Assembly: GCF_003610405.1 (NCBI RefSeq)
Contig: NZ_RAQC01000001.1
Coordinates: forward strand, 2,392,632 to 2,456,631
Origin: Microbacterium sp. AG238
GTDB lineage: Bacteria; Actinomycetota; Actinomycetes; Actinomycetales; Microbacteriaceae
DNA: 64,000 nucleotides
Direction of reading: 5' to 3'
The notes under the pieces were generated by a model. The model saw only the letters and a list, made by a program, of their open reading frames with translations. It did no database searches and was not told the origin of the DNA. This document shows, in pieces, positions 17,093-27,887 of this stretch. A program made the position numbers and the translations under genes. The first letter of the stretch is position 1. Each line of letters opens with the position of its first letter.

Positions 17093-19207
17093 GTGGCACA
17101 AGAAGTGCTCACCGACCTCAACAAGGTCCGCAATATCGGCATCATGGCGCACATCGATGCCGGCAAGACGACGACGACCGAGCGCATCCTGTTCTACACG
17201 GGCGTCAACCACAAGCTCGGCGAGACGCACGACGGCGCCTCGACCACCGACTGGATGGAGCAGGAGAAGGAGCGCGGCATCACGATCACGTCTGCCGCCG
17301 TGACCTGCTTCTGGAACAAGAACCAGATCAACATCATCGACACCCCCGGCCACGTCGACTTCACGGTCGAGGTCGAGCGTTCGCTGCGCGTCCTCGACGG
17401 CGCGGTGGCGGTCTTCGACGGCAAGGAGGGCGTCGAGCCCCAGTCCGAGACCGTCTGGCGTCAGGCCGACAAGTACGACGTCCCCCGCATCTGCTTCGTC
17501 AACAAGATGGACAAGCTGGGCGCCGACTTCTACTTCACCGTCGACACCATCGTCAGCCGCCTGGGTGCCAAGCCGCTCGTGCTGCAGCTCCCGATCGGCG
17601 CCGAGAACGACTTCGTGGGCGTCATCGACCTCGTCGAGATGCGCGCGCTGGTCTGGCCCGGCGACGCCAAGGGTGACGTGACCATGGGCGCGAAGTACGA
17701 GATCCAGGAGATCCCGGCCGACCTCGCCGACAAGGCCGCCGAGTACCGCCAGCGGCTCCTCGAGACCGTCGCCGAGTCCGACGACGCGCTGCTCGAGAAG
17801 TTCTTCGGCGGTGAAGAGCTGACCGTCGCCGAGATCAAGGGCGCGATCCGCAAGCTCACCGTCGCGGGCGACCTGTACCCCGTGCTCTGCGGCTCGGCGT
17901 TCAAGAACCGCGGTGTGCAGCCCATGCTCGACGCGGTCGTCGACTTCCTCCCCTCGCCCCTCGACGTGCCCGCCATCGAGGCGCACGACCCGAAGGACGA
18001 AGAGAAGATCATCGAGCGTCACCCCGACGCCAACGACCCGTTCGCGGCGCTGGCGTTCAAGGTCGCCGTGCACCCGTTCTTCGGTCGCCTCACCTACGTC
18101 CGCGTGTACTCGGGTCACCTCGACTCGGGCGCGCAGGTCATCAACTCGACCAAGGGCAAGAAGGAGCGCATCGGGAAGATCTTCCAGATGCACGCCAACA
18201 AGGAGAACCCGGTCGACTCGCTCACCGCGGGCAACATCTACGCCGTCATCGGCCTGAAGGACACCACCACCGGTGACACCCTGGCCGACCCGGCGGAGCC
18301 CGTCGTCCTCGAGTCGATGACGTTCCCCGAGCCCGTCATCGAGGTCGCGATCGAGCCGAAGACCAAGGCCGACCAGGAGAAGCTGGGTGTCGCCATCCAG
18401 AAGCTCGCCGAAGAGGACCCGACGTTCCGCACCGAGCTCAACCCCGAGACGGGTCAGACCGTCATCAAGGGCATGGGCGAGCTGCACCTCGACATCCTCG
18501 TCGACCGCATGAAGCGCGAGTTCCGCGTCGAGGCGAACGTCGGCAAGCCGCAGGTCGCGTACCGCGAGACGATCAAGAAGGCCGTCGAGCGTCACGACTA
18601 CACCCACAAGAAGCAGACCGGTGGTTCGGGTCAGTTCGCGAAGATCCAGTTCGCGATCGAGCCGCTCGAGGTCACGGCCGACAAGACGTACGAGTTCGAG
18701 AACAAGGTCACCGGTGGCCGTATCCCGCGCGAGTACATCGAGCCGACCAACCAGGGCTTCCAGGACGCGATGAACGTCGGCGTGCTCGCCGGCTACCCCA
18801 TCGTGGGTGTCAAGGCGATCCTGCTCGACGGCGCGTCGCACGACGTCGACTCGTCCGAGATGGCGTTCAAGATCGCCGGTTCGATGGGCTTCAAGGAGGC
18901 GCTGCGGAAGGCCAACCCGGTCATCCTCGAGCCTCTGATGGCCGTCGAGGTGCGTACGCCCGAGGAGTACATGGGCGACGTCATCGGCGACCTGAACTCC
19001 CGTCGTGGCCAGATCCAGTCGATGGAGGACGGCTCGGGCATCAAGATCGTCCGCGCTCTCGTCCCCCTGTCGGAGATGTTCGGCTACATCGGTGACCTGC
19101 GCTCGAAGACCTCGGGCCGCGCGGTCTACTCGATGGAGTTCGACAGCTACTCCGAGGTCCCCCGCGCGGTGGCCGACGAGATCGTCCAGAAGAACAAGGG
19201 CGAGTAA
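17093..19207 (+). CDS. fusA: Elongation factor G
   Basis: 704 aa; GTG start after AAGGA. GTPase that drives ribosome translocation. G-motifs are visible: [12 protein letters not shown] (P-loop), [24 protein letters not shown]. Domain II onward includes [18 protein letters not shown] and the C-terminal [13 protein letters not shown]. Full length, no unusual features. Third gene of the str operon. Confidence 0.99.
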   Translation: MAQEVLTDLNKVRNIGIMAHIDAGKTTTTERILFYTGVNHKLGETHDGASTTDWMEQEKERGITITSAAVTCFWNKNQINIIDTPGHVDFTVEVERSLRVLDGAVAVFDGKEGVEPQSETVWRQADKYDVPRICFVNKMDKLGADFYFTVDTIVSRLGAKPLVLQLPIGAENDFVGVIDLVEMRALVWPGDAKGDVTMGAKYEIQEIPADLADKAAEYRQRLLETVAESDDALLEKFFGGEELTVAEIKGAIRKLTVAGDLYPVLCGSAFKNRGVQPMLDAVVDFLPSPLDVPAIEAHDPKDEEKIIERHPDANDPFAALAFKVAVHPFFGRLTYVRVYSGHLDSGAQVINSTKGKKERIGKIFQMHANKENPVDSLTAGNIYAVIGLKDTTTGDTLADPAEPVVLESMTFPEPVIEVAIEPKTKADQEKLGVAIQKLAEEDPTFRTELNPETGQTVIKGMGELHLDILVDRMKREFRVEANVGKPQVAYRETIKKAVERHDYTHKKQTGGSGQFAKIQFAIEPLEVTADKTYEFENKVTGGRIPREYIEPTNQGFQDAMNVGVLAGYPIVGVKAILLDGASHDVDSSEMAFKIAGSMGFKEALRKANPVILEPLMAVEVRTPEEYMGDVIGDLNSRRGQIQSMEDGSGIKIVRALVPLSEMFGYIGDLRSKTSGRAVYSMEFDSYSEVPRAVADEIVQKNKGE

Positions 19208-19214
19208 GCCCTCG

Positions 19215-19244
19215 GGATGCCGGGGGCCCACGCTCCCGGCATCC
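19215..19244 (+). terminator. Hairpin between fusA and tuf
   Basis: GGATGCCGGG (19215-19224) pairs perfectly with CCCGGCATCC (19235-19244) around a 10-nt loop, 7 nt after the fusA stop. Probably a partial terminator that lets tuf be expressed separately from its own leader. Confidence 0.6.
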
Positions 19245-19247
19245 ACT

Positions 19248-19263
19248 CAAACTGAATATCGAC
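19248..19263 (+). promoter_or_regulatory. boxA-like motif in the tuf leader
   Basis: TCAAACTGAATATCGAC resembles the antitermination boxA core (AACTCAATA type) and matches AACTGAATATGGAC in the rpsH leader. Placed after a terminator-like hairpin, as expected for a Nus-factor site. Inference only. Confidence 0.4.
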
Positions 19264-19351
19264 CTCTCTACTAGAGTGAAAACATCCCCGTAGAGAACCG
19301 GTCGCAATCCAGCGCCCGGAGATCTACAACGACAGTCCTGAGGAGGACCCA

Positions 19352-20545
19352 GTGGCTAAGGCCAAGTTCGAGCGGACCAAGCCGCACGTCAACATCGGAA
19401 CCATCGGTCACGTCGACCACGGCAAGACGACGCTCACCGCGGCGATCTCGAAGGTGCTCGCTGACAAGTACCCGTCGGCCACCAACGTGCAGCGTGACTT
19501 CGCGTCCATCGACTCGGCGCCCGAAGAGCGTCAGCGTGGTATCACGATCAACATCTCGCACGTCGAGTACGAGACCCCCAAGCGTCACTACGCTCACGTC
19601 GACGCCCCGGGTCACGCTGACTACATCAAGAACATGATCACCGGTGCCGCTCAGATGGATGGCGCGATCCTCGTGGTCGCCGCCACCGACGGCCCGATGG
19701 CTCAGACCCGCGAGCACGTCCTGCTCGCCAAGCAGGTCGGCGTGCCGTACCTGCTGGTCGCGCTCAACAAGTCCGACATGGTCGACGACGAGGAGATCCT
19801 GGAGCTCGTCGAGCTCGAGGTTCGCGAGCTGCTGTCGTCGCAGGACTTCGACGGTGACAACGCTCCCGTCGTCCGCGTCTCGGGCCTGAAGGCTCTCGAG
19901 GGCGACGAGAAGTGGGTCAACGCCATCGTCGAGCTCATGGACGCCGTCGACGAGTCGATCCCCGACCCGGTGCGTGACAAGGACAAGCCGTTCCTCATGC
20001 CCGTCGAGGACGTCTTCACGATCACCGGTCGTGGAACCGTCGTCACCGGTCGCGCCGAGCGTGGCACCCTCGCCATCAACTCCGAGGTCGAGATCGTCGG
20101 CATCCGCCCGACGCAGAAGACCACGGTCACGGGTATCGAGATGTTCCACAAGCAGCTCGACGAGGCCTGGGCCGGCGAGAACTGTGGTCTGCTCCTTCGC
20201 GGCACCAAGCGTGACGACGTCGAGCGTGGCCAGGTCGTCGTGAAGCCGGGTTCGGTTACCCCGCACACCAACTTCGAGGGCACTGCCTACATCCTCTCGA
20301 AGGAGGAGGGTGGCCGTCACAACCCCTTCTACACGAACTACCGCCCGCAGTTCTACTTCCGCACCACGGACGTCACCGGCGTCATCTCGCTGCCCGAGGG
20401 CACCGAGATGGTCATGCCCGGTGACACCACCGACATGTCGGTCGAGCTCATCCAGCCGATCGCCATGGAAGAGGGCCTCGGCTTCGCGATCCGTGAGGGT
20501 GGCCGCACCGTCGGCGCCGGCACGGTGACCAAGATCATCAAGTAA
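19352..20545 (+). CDS. tuf: Elongation factor Tu
   Basis: 397 aa; GTG start after GAGGA. Delivers aminoacyl-tRNA to the ribosome. G-motifs [31 protein letters not shown] and NKSDM are intact, as are the domain II/III motifs [10 protein letters not shown] and [22 protein letters not shown]. Single tuf in this window. Ends the str operon ahead of a strong UUCG-loop terminator. Confidence 0.99.
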   Translation: MAKAKFERTKPHVNIGTIGHVDHGKTTLTAAISKVLADKYPSATNVQRDFASIDSAPEERQRGITINISHVEYETPKRHYAHVDAPGHADYIKNMITGAAQMDGAILVVAATDGPMAQTREHVLLAKQVGVPYLLVALNKSDMVDDEEILELVELEVRELLSSQDFDGDNAPVVRVSGLKALEGDEKWVNAIVELMDAVDESIPDPVRDKDKPFLMPVEDVFTITGRGTVVTGRAERGTLAINSEVEIVGIRPTQKTTVTGIEMFHKQLDEAWAGENCGLLLRGTKRDDVERGQVVVKPGSVTPHTNFEGTAYILSKEEGGRHNPFYTNYRPQFYFRTTDVTGVISLPEGTEMVMPGDTTDMSVELIQPIAMEEGLGFAIREGGRTVGAGTVTKIIK

Positions 20546-20564
20546 GTCTCTCGACTTCCTTCGC

Positions 20565-20598
20565 GGAACCCCTCGGACCTTCGGGTCCGGGGGGTTCC
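20565..20598 (+). terminator. tuf terminator with UUCG tetraloop
   Basis: 15-bp stem GGAACCCCTCGGACC / GGTCCGGGGGGTTCC (one G-U pair) closed by TTCG, 19 nt after the tuf stop, followed by GTCGTTTCG. Confidence 0.9.
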
Positions 20599-20674
20599 GT
20601 CGTTTCGCAAGCTGTTGACGCCGGCCCGGCGGCGCGCTGTCATGGCTTCAACCGTTCGACGAAAGGACCGTGCC

Positions 20675-20890
20675 ATGGGCGTGGATGACATCATCAACAA
20701 GGGCAAGCAGATGTTCGAGCAGAACCGCGACAAGATCGAGGAGGCCCTCAAGAGCGAGAAGGCCGAAGAGGTCAGCGACAAGTTCCTCCAGGGCGCGGCG
20801 GATGCTGTGAAGAAGGTCGTCCCGGAGCAGCAGCACGCGAAGATCGACGAGGTGCGCGAGAACGTCGACAAGAACATCGGCAACCAGTAG
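20675..20890 (+). CDS. Small Rv0909/MT0933-type antitoxin-like protein
   Basis: 71 aa, ATG after a GAAAGGA ribosome site. Highly charged helical protein (VDDIINKGKQMFEQNRDKIEEAL...EVRENVDKNIGNQ) with the pattern of the MT0933/Rv0909 antitoxin-like family: repeated Lys/Glu helices and no Cys or Trp. No toxin gene is adjacent, so a toxin-antitoxin role is doubtful. It may instead be a stress-associated small protein. Only the family resemblance is claimed. Confidence 0.6.
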   Translation: MGVDDIINKGKQMFEQNRDKIEEALKSEKAEEVSDKFLQGAADAVKKVVPEQQHAKIDEVRENVDKNIGNQ

Positions 20891-20899
20891 GCCAAGCGC

Positions 20900-20967
20900 C
20901 GAGAACGCACCGCCGCCGCGAGGGCGCACCGTAGATGGTGCGTGGTCGCGTCGACGGTGCGTTTTCG
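20900..20967. repeat. ~68-nt imperfect palindrome, copy A
   Basis: Two 31-nt arms (20900-20930 and 20937-20967) pair with six mismatches around a GTAGAT loop. About 85% identical to copy B at 22069-22142. The two copies bracket the AbiEi/nuclease gene. Possible REP-like element, operator or bidirectional terminator. Confidence 0.75.
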
Positions 20968-21069
20968 CGTTCCTGCGGGGATTCCTCCCCAGTGGTGCAG
21001 GGCGCGGGGCTGTGCACGGGGGATGAGGCGGGGGAGGAGCGGGGCTGCGGGGGCGGGCACCGTGGGGGA

Positions 21070-22026
21070 ATGACCGAGCACGACGACCTGATCCTCCGGC
21101 GCGATGCGCGACGTCGGGGCGAGGCGTCCACCCTCGATCGTGCCGTCGCCGACGGAGAGCTCGTGCGCGTGCGGCGGGGGGTCTACGTTGCGGCATCCCG
21201 GTGGGCGGCTGCACGGCCGGAGGAGCGGATGCTGCTGCGAGCGCACGCTCTCGCCGCGGTCGCCACTCGCGAGCCGGTCTTCTCGCACGCGACAGCCGCC
21301 GCGCTGCATGGGCTGCCGGTCCACCGCGGCGACGACGCTCGCGTGCACACTCTCGAGCTCGGCCCGGCGCCGGCTCCGAGTCGCAGCGACGTCGTGCGGC
21401 ATCGGCACGAGGTCATCGCTTCCGACATCACGTCCGTCGATGCGCTGCAGGCGACGAACATCGCCCGCACGTTGTTCGATGTGCTCTGCGCCGAGAGGGC
21501 CGAGACCGCGACAGCGGCGATGGATGCGGCGCTGCGAGCGGTGGCGTGGCAGGGCCGGGGCGTCTACGACCGGGCTGCCGCCGCGGCGCTGGTCGCCGAC
21601 GTGGCCGGTCGCATCGAGCGGGCTCCCGGTGCCCGCGGCATCCGTCGCGCGCGCTTCGTGGTCTCGATCGCCGACGGCCGCGCGCAGCTGCCGGGTGAGA
21701 GCATCAGTCGGCTGTGGATGCAGCAGCTCGGCGCCACGGAGCCGACGCTCCAGCATCCGGTGGCTCTCGGCGGCGGGCGGTGGGCGTTCCTCGATTTCGC
21801 GTGGCCCCGGCTGCGGAGGTTCGGCGAGTTCGACGGCGACGGCAAGTACGTCGATCCCGCGTTCACGGCGGGCCGGTCGCCTCGTGACGTGCTGCGCGAG
21901 CAGCGCGATCGCGAGAGTCGCATCGTCGCGGCGACCGGCTGGACTCCGATCCGGTGGGGGTGGGAGCGACTCGCCTCACGCCCGACGTTCGCCGCATTCC
22001 TCCGCGCCCACGCCCTCCTGCGCTGA
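21070..22026 (+). CDS. AbiEi antitoxin-like / Vsr-type nuclease-fold protein
   Basis: 318 aa. Residues ~1-75 look like the winged-helix domain of type IV AbiEi antitoxins (LDRAVADGELVRVRRGVYVA, ARPEERMLLRAHALA, FSHATAAALHGLPV). The C-terminal ~110 residues fit a DUF559/Vsr-like PD-(D/E)XK fold: GESISRLWMQQLG, WAFLDFAWP, EFDGDGKYVDP and REQRDRESRI, with candidate catalytic Asp, Glu/Asp and Lys. No AbiEii toxin gene is adjacent. ATG 21070 is uncertain: GGGGGA is too close for a good ribosome site. The gene sits alone between two copies of a ~70-nt palindrome, as if inserted between tuf and the S10 operon. Role (DNA repair, defence or mobile-element enzyme) unknown. Confidence 0.75.
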   Translation: MTEHDDLILRRDARRRGEASTLDRAVADGELVRVRRGVYVAASRWAAARPEERMLLRAHALAAVATREPVFSHATAAALHGLPVHRGDDARVHTLELGPAPAPSRSDVVRHRHEVIASDITSVDALQATNIARTLFDVLCAERAETATAAMDAALRAVAWQGRGVYDRAAAAALVADVAGRIERAPGARGIRRARFVVSIADGRAQLPGESISRLWMQQLGATEPTLQHPVALGGGRWAFLDFAWPRLRRFGEFDGDGKYVDPAFTAGRSPRDVLREQRDRESRIVAATGWTPIRWGWERLASRPTFAAFLRAHALLR

Positions 22027-22068
22027 CCCACCCACCCACCCACCCCCCAACCCACCCCCAACCCATCC
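22027..22068 (-). repeat. CCCA-rich tract, possible G-quadruplex on the minus strand
   Basis: Directly after the stop, + strand runs of CCCACCCACCCACC and CCCCCCAACCCACCCCC. The complement has at least six GGG or longer runs separated by 1-3 nt, a textbook G4-forming pattern. Confidence 0.6.
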
Positions 22069-22142
22069 CGCCGAACGCGCACCATCGCCGCGAGGGTGCA
22101 CCATAGAAGGTGCGCGGTCGCGGCGGCGGTACGTGTTCGGCG
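22069..22142. repeat. ~74-nt imperfect palindrome, copy B
   Basis: 34-nt arms (22069-22102 and 22109-22142) pair with few mismatches around loop ATAGAA. Shares the core CGCCGCGAGGG-GCACC with copy A at 20900-20967. Lies between the nuclease gene and the S10 promoter. Confidence 0.75.
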
Positions 22143-22193
22143 GCCCGCGGCGGCCGCGCCCGGCGTCACACGGATCTCGCGACACGCCCGGGT

Positions 22194-22222
22194 TTGCGAC
22201 ACGCCCGGGCGGCACGTAGACT
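22194..22222 (+). promoter_or_regulatory. S10 operon promoter, TTGCGA-N17-TAGACT
   Basis: -35 TTGCGA at 22194-22199, 17-nt spacer, -10 TAGACT at 22217-22222. The 14-mer GCGACACGCCCGGG occurs twice (22179-22192 and 22196-22209), 17 bp apart, the second copy overlapping the -35 region. Confidence 0.7.
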
Positions 22223-22228
22223 ATCCAG

Positions 22229-22533
22229 GTTCCACATTCCGACGGGTGCCCAGCATCCCGGATCACTGTCACGACAGTGCATAGGCGGCGCGAAGCGCAG
22301 AGTCCTAGGCCACGGGCAGATGAACATCGAACCCCACACCGACCTGGAGACAGGATGCGCGCCTGCGCGCACGGTGCGGAACCGCGGGGAGACTCGCGGG
22401 TTTGACATCAGAACAGTGGTGCAGCATCACCGCCCCGGCGGTGAGAAGTGCCCGGCGCAGACCGCGCCACCGGGCGTCCAATGCGCTCGCGACCAGCGAG
22501 ACGTAAGACGCGATAAAGAGAGTGAGCAGACAA
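22229..22533 (+). promoter_or_regulatory. Long 5' leader of the S10 operon
   Basis: About 305 nt without a convincing gene. It contains a perfect palindrome CACTGTC-AC-GACAGTG (22264-22279) and several GC-rich stems closer to rpsJ. An in-frame extension upstream of rplC exists here but runs through the leader and overlaps rpsJ, so it is rejected as coding. Feedback by a ribosomal protein is plausible; no named leader family was recognised. Confidence 0.45.
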
Positions 22534-22842
22534 ATGGCGGGACAGAAGATCCGCATTCGCCTGAAGTCGTACGACCACGAGGTCATCGACACCTCGGCAC
22601 GCAAGATCGTCGACACCGTGACCCGTGCGGGCGCGACTGTCGTCGGACCCGTGCCGCTGCCGACCGAGAAGAACGTCGTGTGCGTCATCCGGTCGCCCCA
22701 CAAGTACAAGGACAGCCGCGAGCACTTCGAGATGCGCACCCACAAGCGTCTGATCGACATCGTCGACCCGACGCCGAAGGCTGTCGACTCGCTCATGCGA
22801 CTCGACCTCCCGGCCGACGTCAACATCGAGATCAAGCTCTGA
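22534..22842 (+). CDS. rpsJ: 30S ribosomal protein S10
   Basis: 102 aa, starting [19 protein letters not shown] as in other actinobacteria. A GTG 12 nt earlier is rejected for that reason. S10 is also NusE, which pairs with NusB on boxA RNA, relevant to the boxA-like motifs elsewhere in this window. First gene of the S10 operon; rplC starts 8 nt after its stop. Confidence 0.98.
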   Translation: MAGQKIRIRLKSYDHEVIDTSARKIVDTVTRAGATVVGPVPLPTEKNVVCVIRSPHKYKDSREHFEMRTHKRLIDIVDPTPKAVDSLMRLDLPADVNIEIKL

Positions 22843-22850
22843 GGTTCGAC

Positions 22851-23510
22851 ATGGCTGACATCAACTCCAAGGTTTCCAAGGGCCTCCTCGGCACCAAGCT
22901 CGGCATGACCCAGGTCTGGAACGAGCAGGGCAAGCTCGTCCCCGTCACGGTCATCGAGATCGCGCCGAACGTGGTCACCCAGGTCCGTACGCCCGAGAAG
23001 GACGGCTACTCGGCCGTTCAGATCGCTGCCGGCCAGATCGACCCCCGCAAGGTCAACAAGCCCCTCACGGCCCACTTCGAGGCCGCCGGCGTGACCCCCC
23101 GTCGCCACCTCACCGAGGTGCGCACGGCGGATGCCGCTGACTACTCACTCGGTCAGGAGCTCACCGCCGGTGACACGTTCGAGGCCGGCCAGCTGGTCGA
23201 CGTCGTCGGCACCAGCAAGGGCAAAGGCACCGCGGGTGTCATGAAGCGCCACAACTTCAAGGGCGTCTCGGCCTCGCACGGTGCGCACCGCAACCACCGC
23301 AAGCCCGGTTCCATCGGTGCCTCGTCGACGCCCAGCCGCGTCTTCAAGGGCATGCGCATGGCCGGCCGCATGGGTGGCGAGCGCGTGACCGTCCTCAACC
23401 TCACGGTGCACGCCGTCGACGCCGAGAAGGGTCTGCTGCTCGTCAAGGGCGCCGTCCCCGGTGCACGCGGCCGCATCGTCTACGTCCGCAACGCTGTGAA
23501 GGGTGCCTGA
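22851..23510 (+). CDS. rplC: 50S ribosomal protein L3
   Basis: 219 aa from ATG 22851 ([13 protein letters not shown] near the N-terminus; [23 protein letters not shown] late). Early 23S rRNA binder near the peptidyl transferase centre. The frame is open far upstream through rpsJ, but only this start matches the family. Confidence 0.98.
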   Translation: MADINSKVSKGLLGTKLGMTQVWNEQGKLVPVTVIEIAPNVVTQVRTPEKDGYSAVQIAAGQIDPRKVNKPLTAHFEAAGVTPRRHLTEVRTADAADYSLGQELTAGDTFEAGQLVDVVGTSKGKGTAGVMKRHNFKGVSASHGAHRNHRKPGSIGASSTPSRVFKGMRMAGRMGGERVTVLNLTVHAVDAEKGLLLVKGAVPGARGRIVYVRNAVKGA

Positions 23511-23512
23511 TC

Positions 23513-24175
23513 ATGGCTGACTCGACTCTCGCGCTCGACGTCCGGAGCGCTTCCGGCAAGAAGGCCGGCTCCGTGGAGCTGCCCGCCGCGCTCTTCGACG
23601 TCAAGACCAACGTTCCCCTCATCCACCAGGTCGTCGTCGCGCAGCTCGCGGCGGCTCGCCAGGGCACCCACTCGACCAAGCGTCGCGGTGAGGTCTCGGG
23701 CGCCGGCCGCAAGCCCTTCAAGCAGAAGGGCACGGGTAACGCCCGTCAGGGCTCGATCCGCGCGCCGCACATGACCGGTGGTGGCATCGTGCACGGCCCC
23801 AAGCCGCGCAACTACTCGCAGCGCACCCCCAAGAAGATGGTCGCCGCCGCACTCCTCGGAGCGCTCAGCGACCGTGCTCGCGGCCAGCGTCTGCACATCA
23901 TCGACTCGTTCGGTGTCGAGGGCGCGCCCTCGACCAAGGCCGCAGCCGCCGTGCTGACCGGTCTCGGCGCCACGAAGAACGTCCTCGTGGTCATCGAGCG
24001 CGGTGACGAGATCACCGTCAAGAGCGTGCGCAACCTCGCGTACGTCCACGTGCTGACGTTCGACCAGCTCAACGCCTACGACGTGCTCGTCTCGGACGAC
24101 CTCGTCTTCACCAAGGCCGCCTACGACGCGTTCGTCGCGTCCAAGGCCGGCGCCACCGAGGAGGTCTCGGCATGA
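23513..24175 (+). CDS. rplD: 50S ribosomal protein L4
   Basis: 220 aa. Contains the extended-loop signature [29 protein letters not shown] that lines the exit tunnel; no macrolide-type insertion is apparent. Overlaps rplW by 4 nt (ATGA). In some bacteria L4 represses the S10 operon; not shown here. Confidence 0.98.
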   Translation: MADSTLALDVRSASGKKAGSVELPAALFDVKTNVPLIHQVVVAQLAAARQGTHSTKRRGEVSGAGRKPFKQKGTGNARQGSIRAPHMTGGGIVHGPKPRNYSQRTPKKMVAAALLGALSDRARGQRLHIIDSFGVEGAPSTKAAAAVLTGLGATKNVLVVIERGDEITVKSVRNLAYVHVLTFDQLNAYDVLVSDDLVFTKAAYDAFVASKAGATEEVSA

Positions 24176-24471
24176 CCGCCGTCAACAAGGACCCGCGCGA
24201 CATCATCCTGAAGCCGGTCGTCTCCGAGAAGAGCTACGGGCTCATCGACGAGGGCAAGTACACGTTCCTCGTGGACCCCCGCGCTTCGAAGACCGAGATC
24301 AAGCTCGCGATCGAGAAGATCTTCGGTGTCAAGGTCGCCGCGGTCAACACGCTCAACCGCGCGGGCAAGTCCCGTCGCACCCGCTTCGGCACCGGCAAGC
24401 GCAAGGACACCAAGCGCGCCATCGTCACCCTGAAGTCGGGCACCATCGACATCTTCACGGCAGTCGGCTGA
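24172..24471 (+). CDS. rplW: 50S ribosomal protein L23
   Basis: 99 aa. Starts inside the last codon of rplD (4-nt overlap), so translationally coupled. [16 protein letters not shown] and the basic loop [19 protein letters not shown] are typical. It sits at the tunnel exit and docks trigger factor and SRP. Confidence 0.97.
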   Translation: MTAVNKDPRDIILKPVVSEKSYGLIDEGKYTFLVDPRASKTEIKLAIEKIFGVKVAAVNTLNRAGKSRRTRFGTGKRKDTKRAIVTLKSGTIDIFTAVG

Positions 24472-24495
24472 CGGTCGGGATAGAGGACAACGAAC

Positions 24496-25335
<840 letters not shown>

Positions 25336-25347
25336 GAGTAGAGGAAG

Positions 25348-25629
25348 ATGCCTCGCAGCCTGAAGAAGGGCCCCTTCGTCGACGAGCACCTGCTTCGCAA
25401 GGTGGTCGCGCAGAACGAAGCCGGCTCCAAGAACGTCATCAAGACCTGGTCGCGCCGTTCGATGATCATCCCGGCCATGCTCGGCCACACGATCGCCGTG
25501 CACGACGGACGCAAGCACATCCCTGTGTTCGTGTCCGAGACCATGGTCGGCCACAAGCTGGGCGAATTCGCGCCCACCCGCACCTTCCGCGGCCACGTGA
25601 AGGACGACAAGAAGGGCCGCCGCCGCTGA
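25348..25629 (+). CDS. rpsS: 30S ribosomal protein S19
   Basis: 93 aa, [16 protein letters not shown], ending in a basic tail KDDKKGRRR. Binds 16S rRNA in the 30S head with S13. Preceded by GAGGAAG. Confidence 0.98.
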   Translation: MPRSLKKGPFVDEHLLRKVVAQNEAGSKNVIKTWSRRSMIIPAMLGHTIAVHDGRKHIPVFVSETMVGHKLGEFAPTRTFRGHVKDDKKGRRR

Positions 25630-25667
25630 CGCGGGGGCAGTTCCAGAGAGGACAGAGGAGGAGAGAC

Positions 25668-26066
25668 ATGGTGGAATCCACCGCGCGCGTGAAGCACATC
25701 CGCGTGACCCCTCAGAAGGCTCGTCGTGTCGTCGCGCTCATCAAGGGCAAGCAGGCTCAGGAGGCACTCGCCATCCTGAAGTTCGCCCCCCAGAGCGCCA
25801 GCGAGCCGATTTACAAGCTCGTCGCCTCGGCGGTCGCGAACGCTCGCGTCAAGGCCGACAAGGACAACGAGTTCCTGGACGATGCAGACCTGTACGTGAA
25901 GAACGCGTACGTCGACGAGGGCACGACGCTCAAGCGTTTCCAGCCCCGCGCCCAGGGTCGTGCCTTCCAGATCAAGAAGCGCACGAGCCACATCACGGTC
26001 GTGCTGTCGACGCCGGAGAACGCGGATGCCGCGGCCGCCGGTACGAGCAAGAAGGCGAGCAAGTAA
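25668..26066 (+). CDS. rplV: 50S ribosomal protein L22
   Basis: 132 aa. Core [20 protein letters not shown] and the tunnel beta-hairpin [21 protein letters not shown] are intact with no macrolide-type indel visible. An Ala/Lys-rich tail of ~15 residues extends the C-terminus. Overlaps rpsC by 1 nt (TAATG). Confidence 0.98.
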   Translation: MVESTARVKHIRVTPQKARRVVALIKGKQAQEALAILKFAPQSASEPIYKLVASAVANARVKADKDNEFLDDADLYVKNAYVDEGTTLKRFQPRAQGRAFQIKKRTSHITVVLSTPENADAAAAGTSKKASK

Positions 26067-26824
26067 TGGGACAGAAAGTCAACCCGTACGGCTTCCGCCT
26101 CGGCATCACCACGGACCACGTGTCGCGTTGGTTCTCGGACTCGACCAAGCCGGGCCAGCGTTACGCCGACTACGTCGCCGAGGACATCAAGATCCGTCGT
26201 CTGCTGACCACGTCGCTCGACCGCGCCGGCGTCAGCAACATCGAGATCGAGCGCACCCGTGACCGCGTCCGCGTCGACATCCACACCGCCCGCCCGGGCA
26301 TCGTGATCGGTCGCCGTGGCGCCGAGGCCGAGCGCATCCGCGCCGACCTCGAGAAGCTCACCGGCAAGCAGATCCAGCTCAACATCCTCGAGGTCAAGAA
26401 CCCCGAGGCCGACGCCCAGCTCGTCGCGCAGGGCATCGCCGAGCAGCTCTCGGCTCGTGTGGCGTTCCGCCGCGCGATGCGCAAGGGTCTGCAGGGCGCT
26501 CAGCGCGCCGGCGCCAAGGGCATCCGGATCCAGGTCTCGGGCCGCCTCGGCGGCGCGGAGATGAGCCGCTCGGAGTTCTACCGCGAGGGCCGCGTGCCCC
26601 TGCACACGCTCCGCGCGAACATCGACTACGGCTTCTACGAGGCCAAGACCACCTTCGGCCGCATCGGCGTGAAGGTCTGGATCTACAAGGGCGACCTGAC
26701 GGCCAAGGAGCTCGCTCGCGAGCAGGCCAACGCGCCGAAGACCTCGCGCGGTCGCGACGACCGCGGTGACCGCCGTCGTGGTCCCCGCAACGAGGCCCCC
26801 GTGGCAGAAGGAGCGTCGGCCTGA
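26066..26824 (+). CDS. rpsC: 30S ribosomal protein S3
   Basis: 252 aa. [17 protein letters not shown] start and KH-domain motif [23 protein letters not shown]. Mature core plus an Arg/Asp-rich tail (~35 residues, [13 protein letters not shown]). Lines the mRNA entry. Overlaps rplP by 1 nt. Confidence 0.98.
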   Translation: MGQKVNPYGFRLGITTDHVSRWFSDSTKPGQRYADYVAEDIKIRRLLTTSLDRAGVSNIEIERTRDRVRVDIHTARPGIVIGRRGAEAERIRADLEKLTGKQIQLNILEVKNPEADAQLVAQGIAEQLSARVAFRRAMRKGLQGAQRAGAKGIRIQVSGRLGGAEMSRSEFYREGRVPLHTLRANIDYGFYEAKTTFGRIGVKVWIYKGDLTAKELAREQANAPKTSRGRDDRGDRRRGPRNEAPVAEGASA

Positions 26825-27243
26825 TGCTTATCCCCCGTAAGGTCAAGTACCGCAAGCAGCACCACCCCAAGCGCGATGGCCAGGCCACCGGCGGCACGAA
26901 GGTCTCCTTCGGCGAGTTCGGCATCCAGGCACTCACGCCCGCTTATGTGACCAACCGTCAGATCGAGTCCGCTCGTATCGCCATGACGCGTCACATCAAG
27001 CGTGGCGGCAAGGTGTGGATCAACGTCTACCCCGACCGTCCGCTCACCAAGAAGCCCGCCGAGACCCGCATGGGTTCGGGTAAGGGCTCGCCGGAGTGGT
27101 GGGTCGCCAACGTCAAGCCGGGTCGCGTCCTCTTCGAGGTCGCCGGAGTCAACGAGGAGCTCGCTCGCGAGGCCCTGACCCGTGCCATTCACAAGCTGCC
27201 GCTTAAGGCACGCATCATCAAGCGCGAGGAGGGCGACGCGTAA
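26824..27243 (+). CDS. rplP: 50S ribosomal protein L16
   Basis: 139 aa, [19 protein letters not shown], with [21 protein letters not shown] near the A-site tRNA contact. Overlaps both neighbours by 1 nt, giving tight coupling through rpmC. Confidence 0.98.
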   Translation: MLIPRKVKYRKQHHPKRDGQATGGTKVSFGEFGIQALTPAYVTNRQIESARIAMTRHIKRGGKVWINVYPDRPLTKKPAETRMGSGKGSPEWWVANVKPGRVLFEVAGVNEELAREALTRAIHKLPLKARIIKREEGDA

Positions 27244-27551
27244 TGGCTGTCGGCACCAAGACGCTCGCCCCGAGCGAGCTCGACACGTTCGAAGACCAGC
27301 GCCTCGTCGAGGAGCTGCGCAAGGCCAAGGAAGAGCTGTTCAACCTGCGCTTCCAGTCGGCCACCGGCCAGCTCGAGAGCCACGGCCGCATCCGTGCGGT
27401 CAAGCGCGACATCGCGCGGCTCTACACGGTGATCCGCGAGCGCGAGCTCGGCATCCGTGCCACGCCCGTCGCGGAGGCGCCGAAGGCGAAGAAGACCAAG
27501 GCCAAGAAGGCGGATGACGCCACCGAGGCCGCGAAGGAAGAGACCGAGTGA
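27243..27551 (+). CDS. rpmC: 50S ribosomal protein L29, long form
   Basis: 102 aa, versus ~65 in E. coli. The core is [31 protein letters not shown]...[20 protein letters not shown]; the extra ~30 residues are a Lys/Ala/Glu tail ([12 protein letters not shown]). Sits at the tunnel exit. Overlaps rpsQ by 1 nt (TGATG). Confidence 0.97.
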   Translation: MAVGTKTLAPSELDTFEDQRLVEELRKAKEELFNLRFQSATGQLESHGRIRAVKRDIARLYTVIRERELGIRATPVAEAPKAKKTKAKKADDATEAAKEETE

Positions 27552-27883
27552 TGGCTGAGAAGAAGGATGCCGCAACGGCACCCGCGGCCGCCGGCCACGA
27601 GTCGGCCGCGCACGACGTCCGCGACGAGAACGCCCGCGGTTACCGCAAGGCTCGTCGTGGCTACGTCGTGAGCGACAAGATGGACAAGACGATCGTCGTC
27701 GAGGTCGAGGACCGCGTGAAGCACCCGCTCTACGGCAAGGTCATCCGCCGCACGTCGAAGGTCAAGGCCCACGACGAGGCCAACACCGCCGGCATCGGCG
27801 ACCTCGTCCTCATCAACGAGACTCGCCCGCTGAGCGCCACCAAGCGCTGGCGTCTGGTCGAGGTCCTCGAGAAGGCGAAGTGA
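27551..27883 (+). CDS. rpsQ: 30S ribosomal protein S17, N-terminally extended
   Basis: 110 aa. The first ~35 residues are an Ala/Asp/Glu-rich extension; the S17 core begins [27 protein letters not shown] 27551 shares its A with the rpmC stop; a GTG 3 nt earlier is possible but less likely. Confidence 0.97.
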   Translation: MAEKKDAATAPAAAGHESAAHDVRDENARGYRKARRGYVVSDKMDKTIVVEVEDRVKHPLYGKVIRRTSKVKAHDEANTAGIGDLVLINETRPLSATKRWRLVEVLEKAK

Positions 27884-27887
27884 TCTC

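Noticed and set aside
16526..19246. 906-codon open frame opposite rpsG and fusA
   Set aside because: Antisense shadow of two certain genes.
20675..22026. Toxin-antitoxin pair formed by the MT0933-like protein and the AbiEi-like protein
   Set aside because: The two belong to unrelated families, are separated by a palindrome and neither has a toxin signature.
22110..22850. N-terminal extension of rplC through the S10 leader and rpsJ
   Set aside because: Would overlap rpsJ completely and add over 240 residues never seen on L3.
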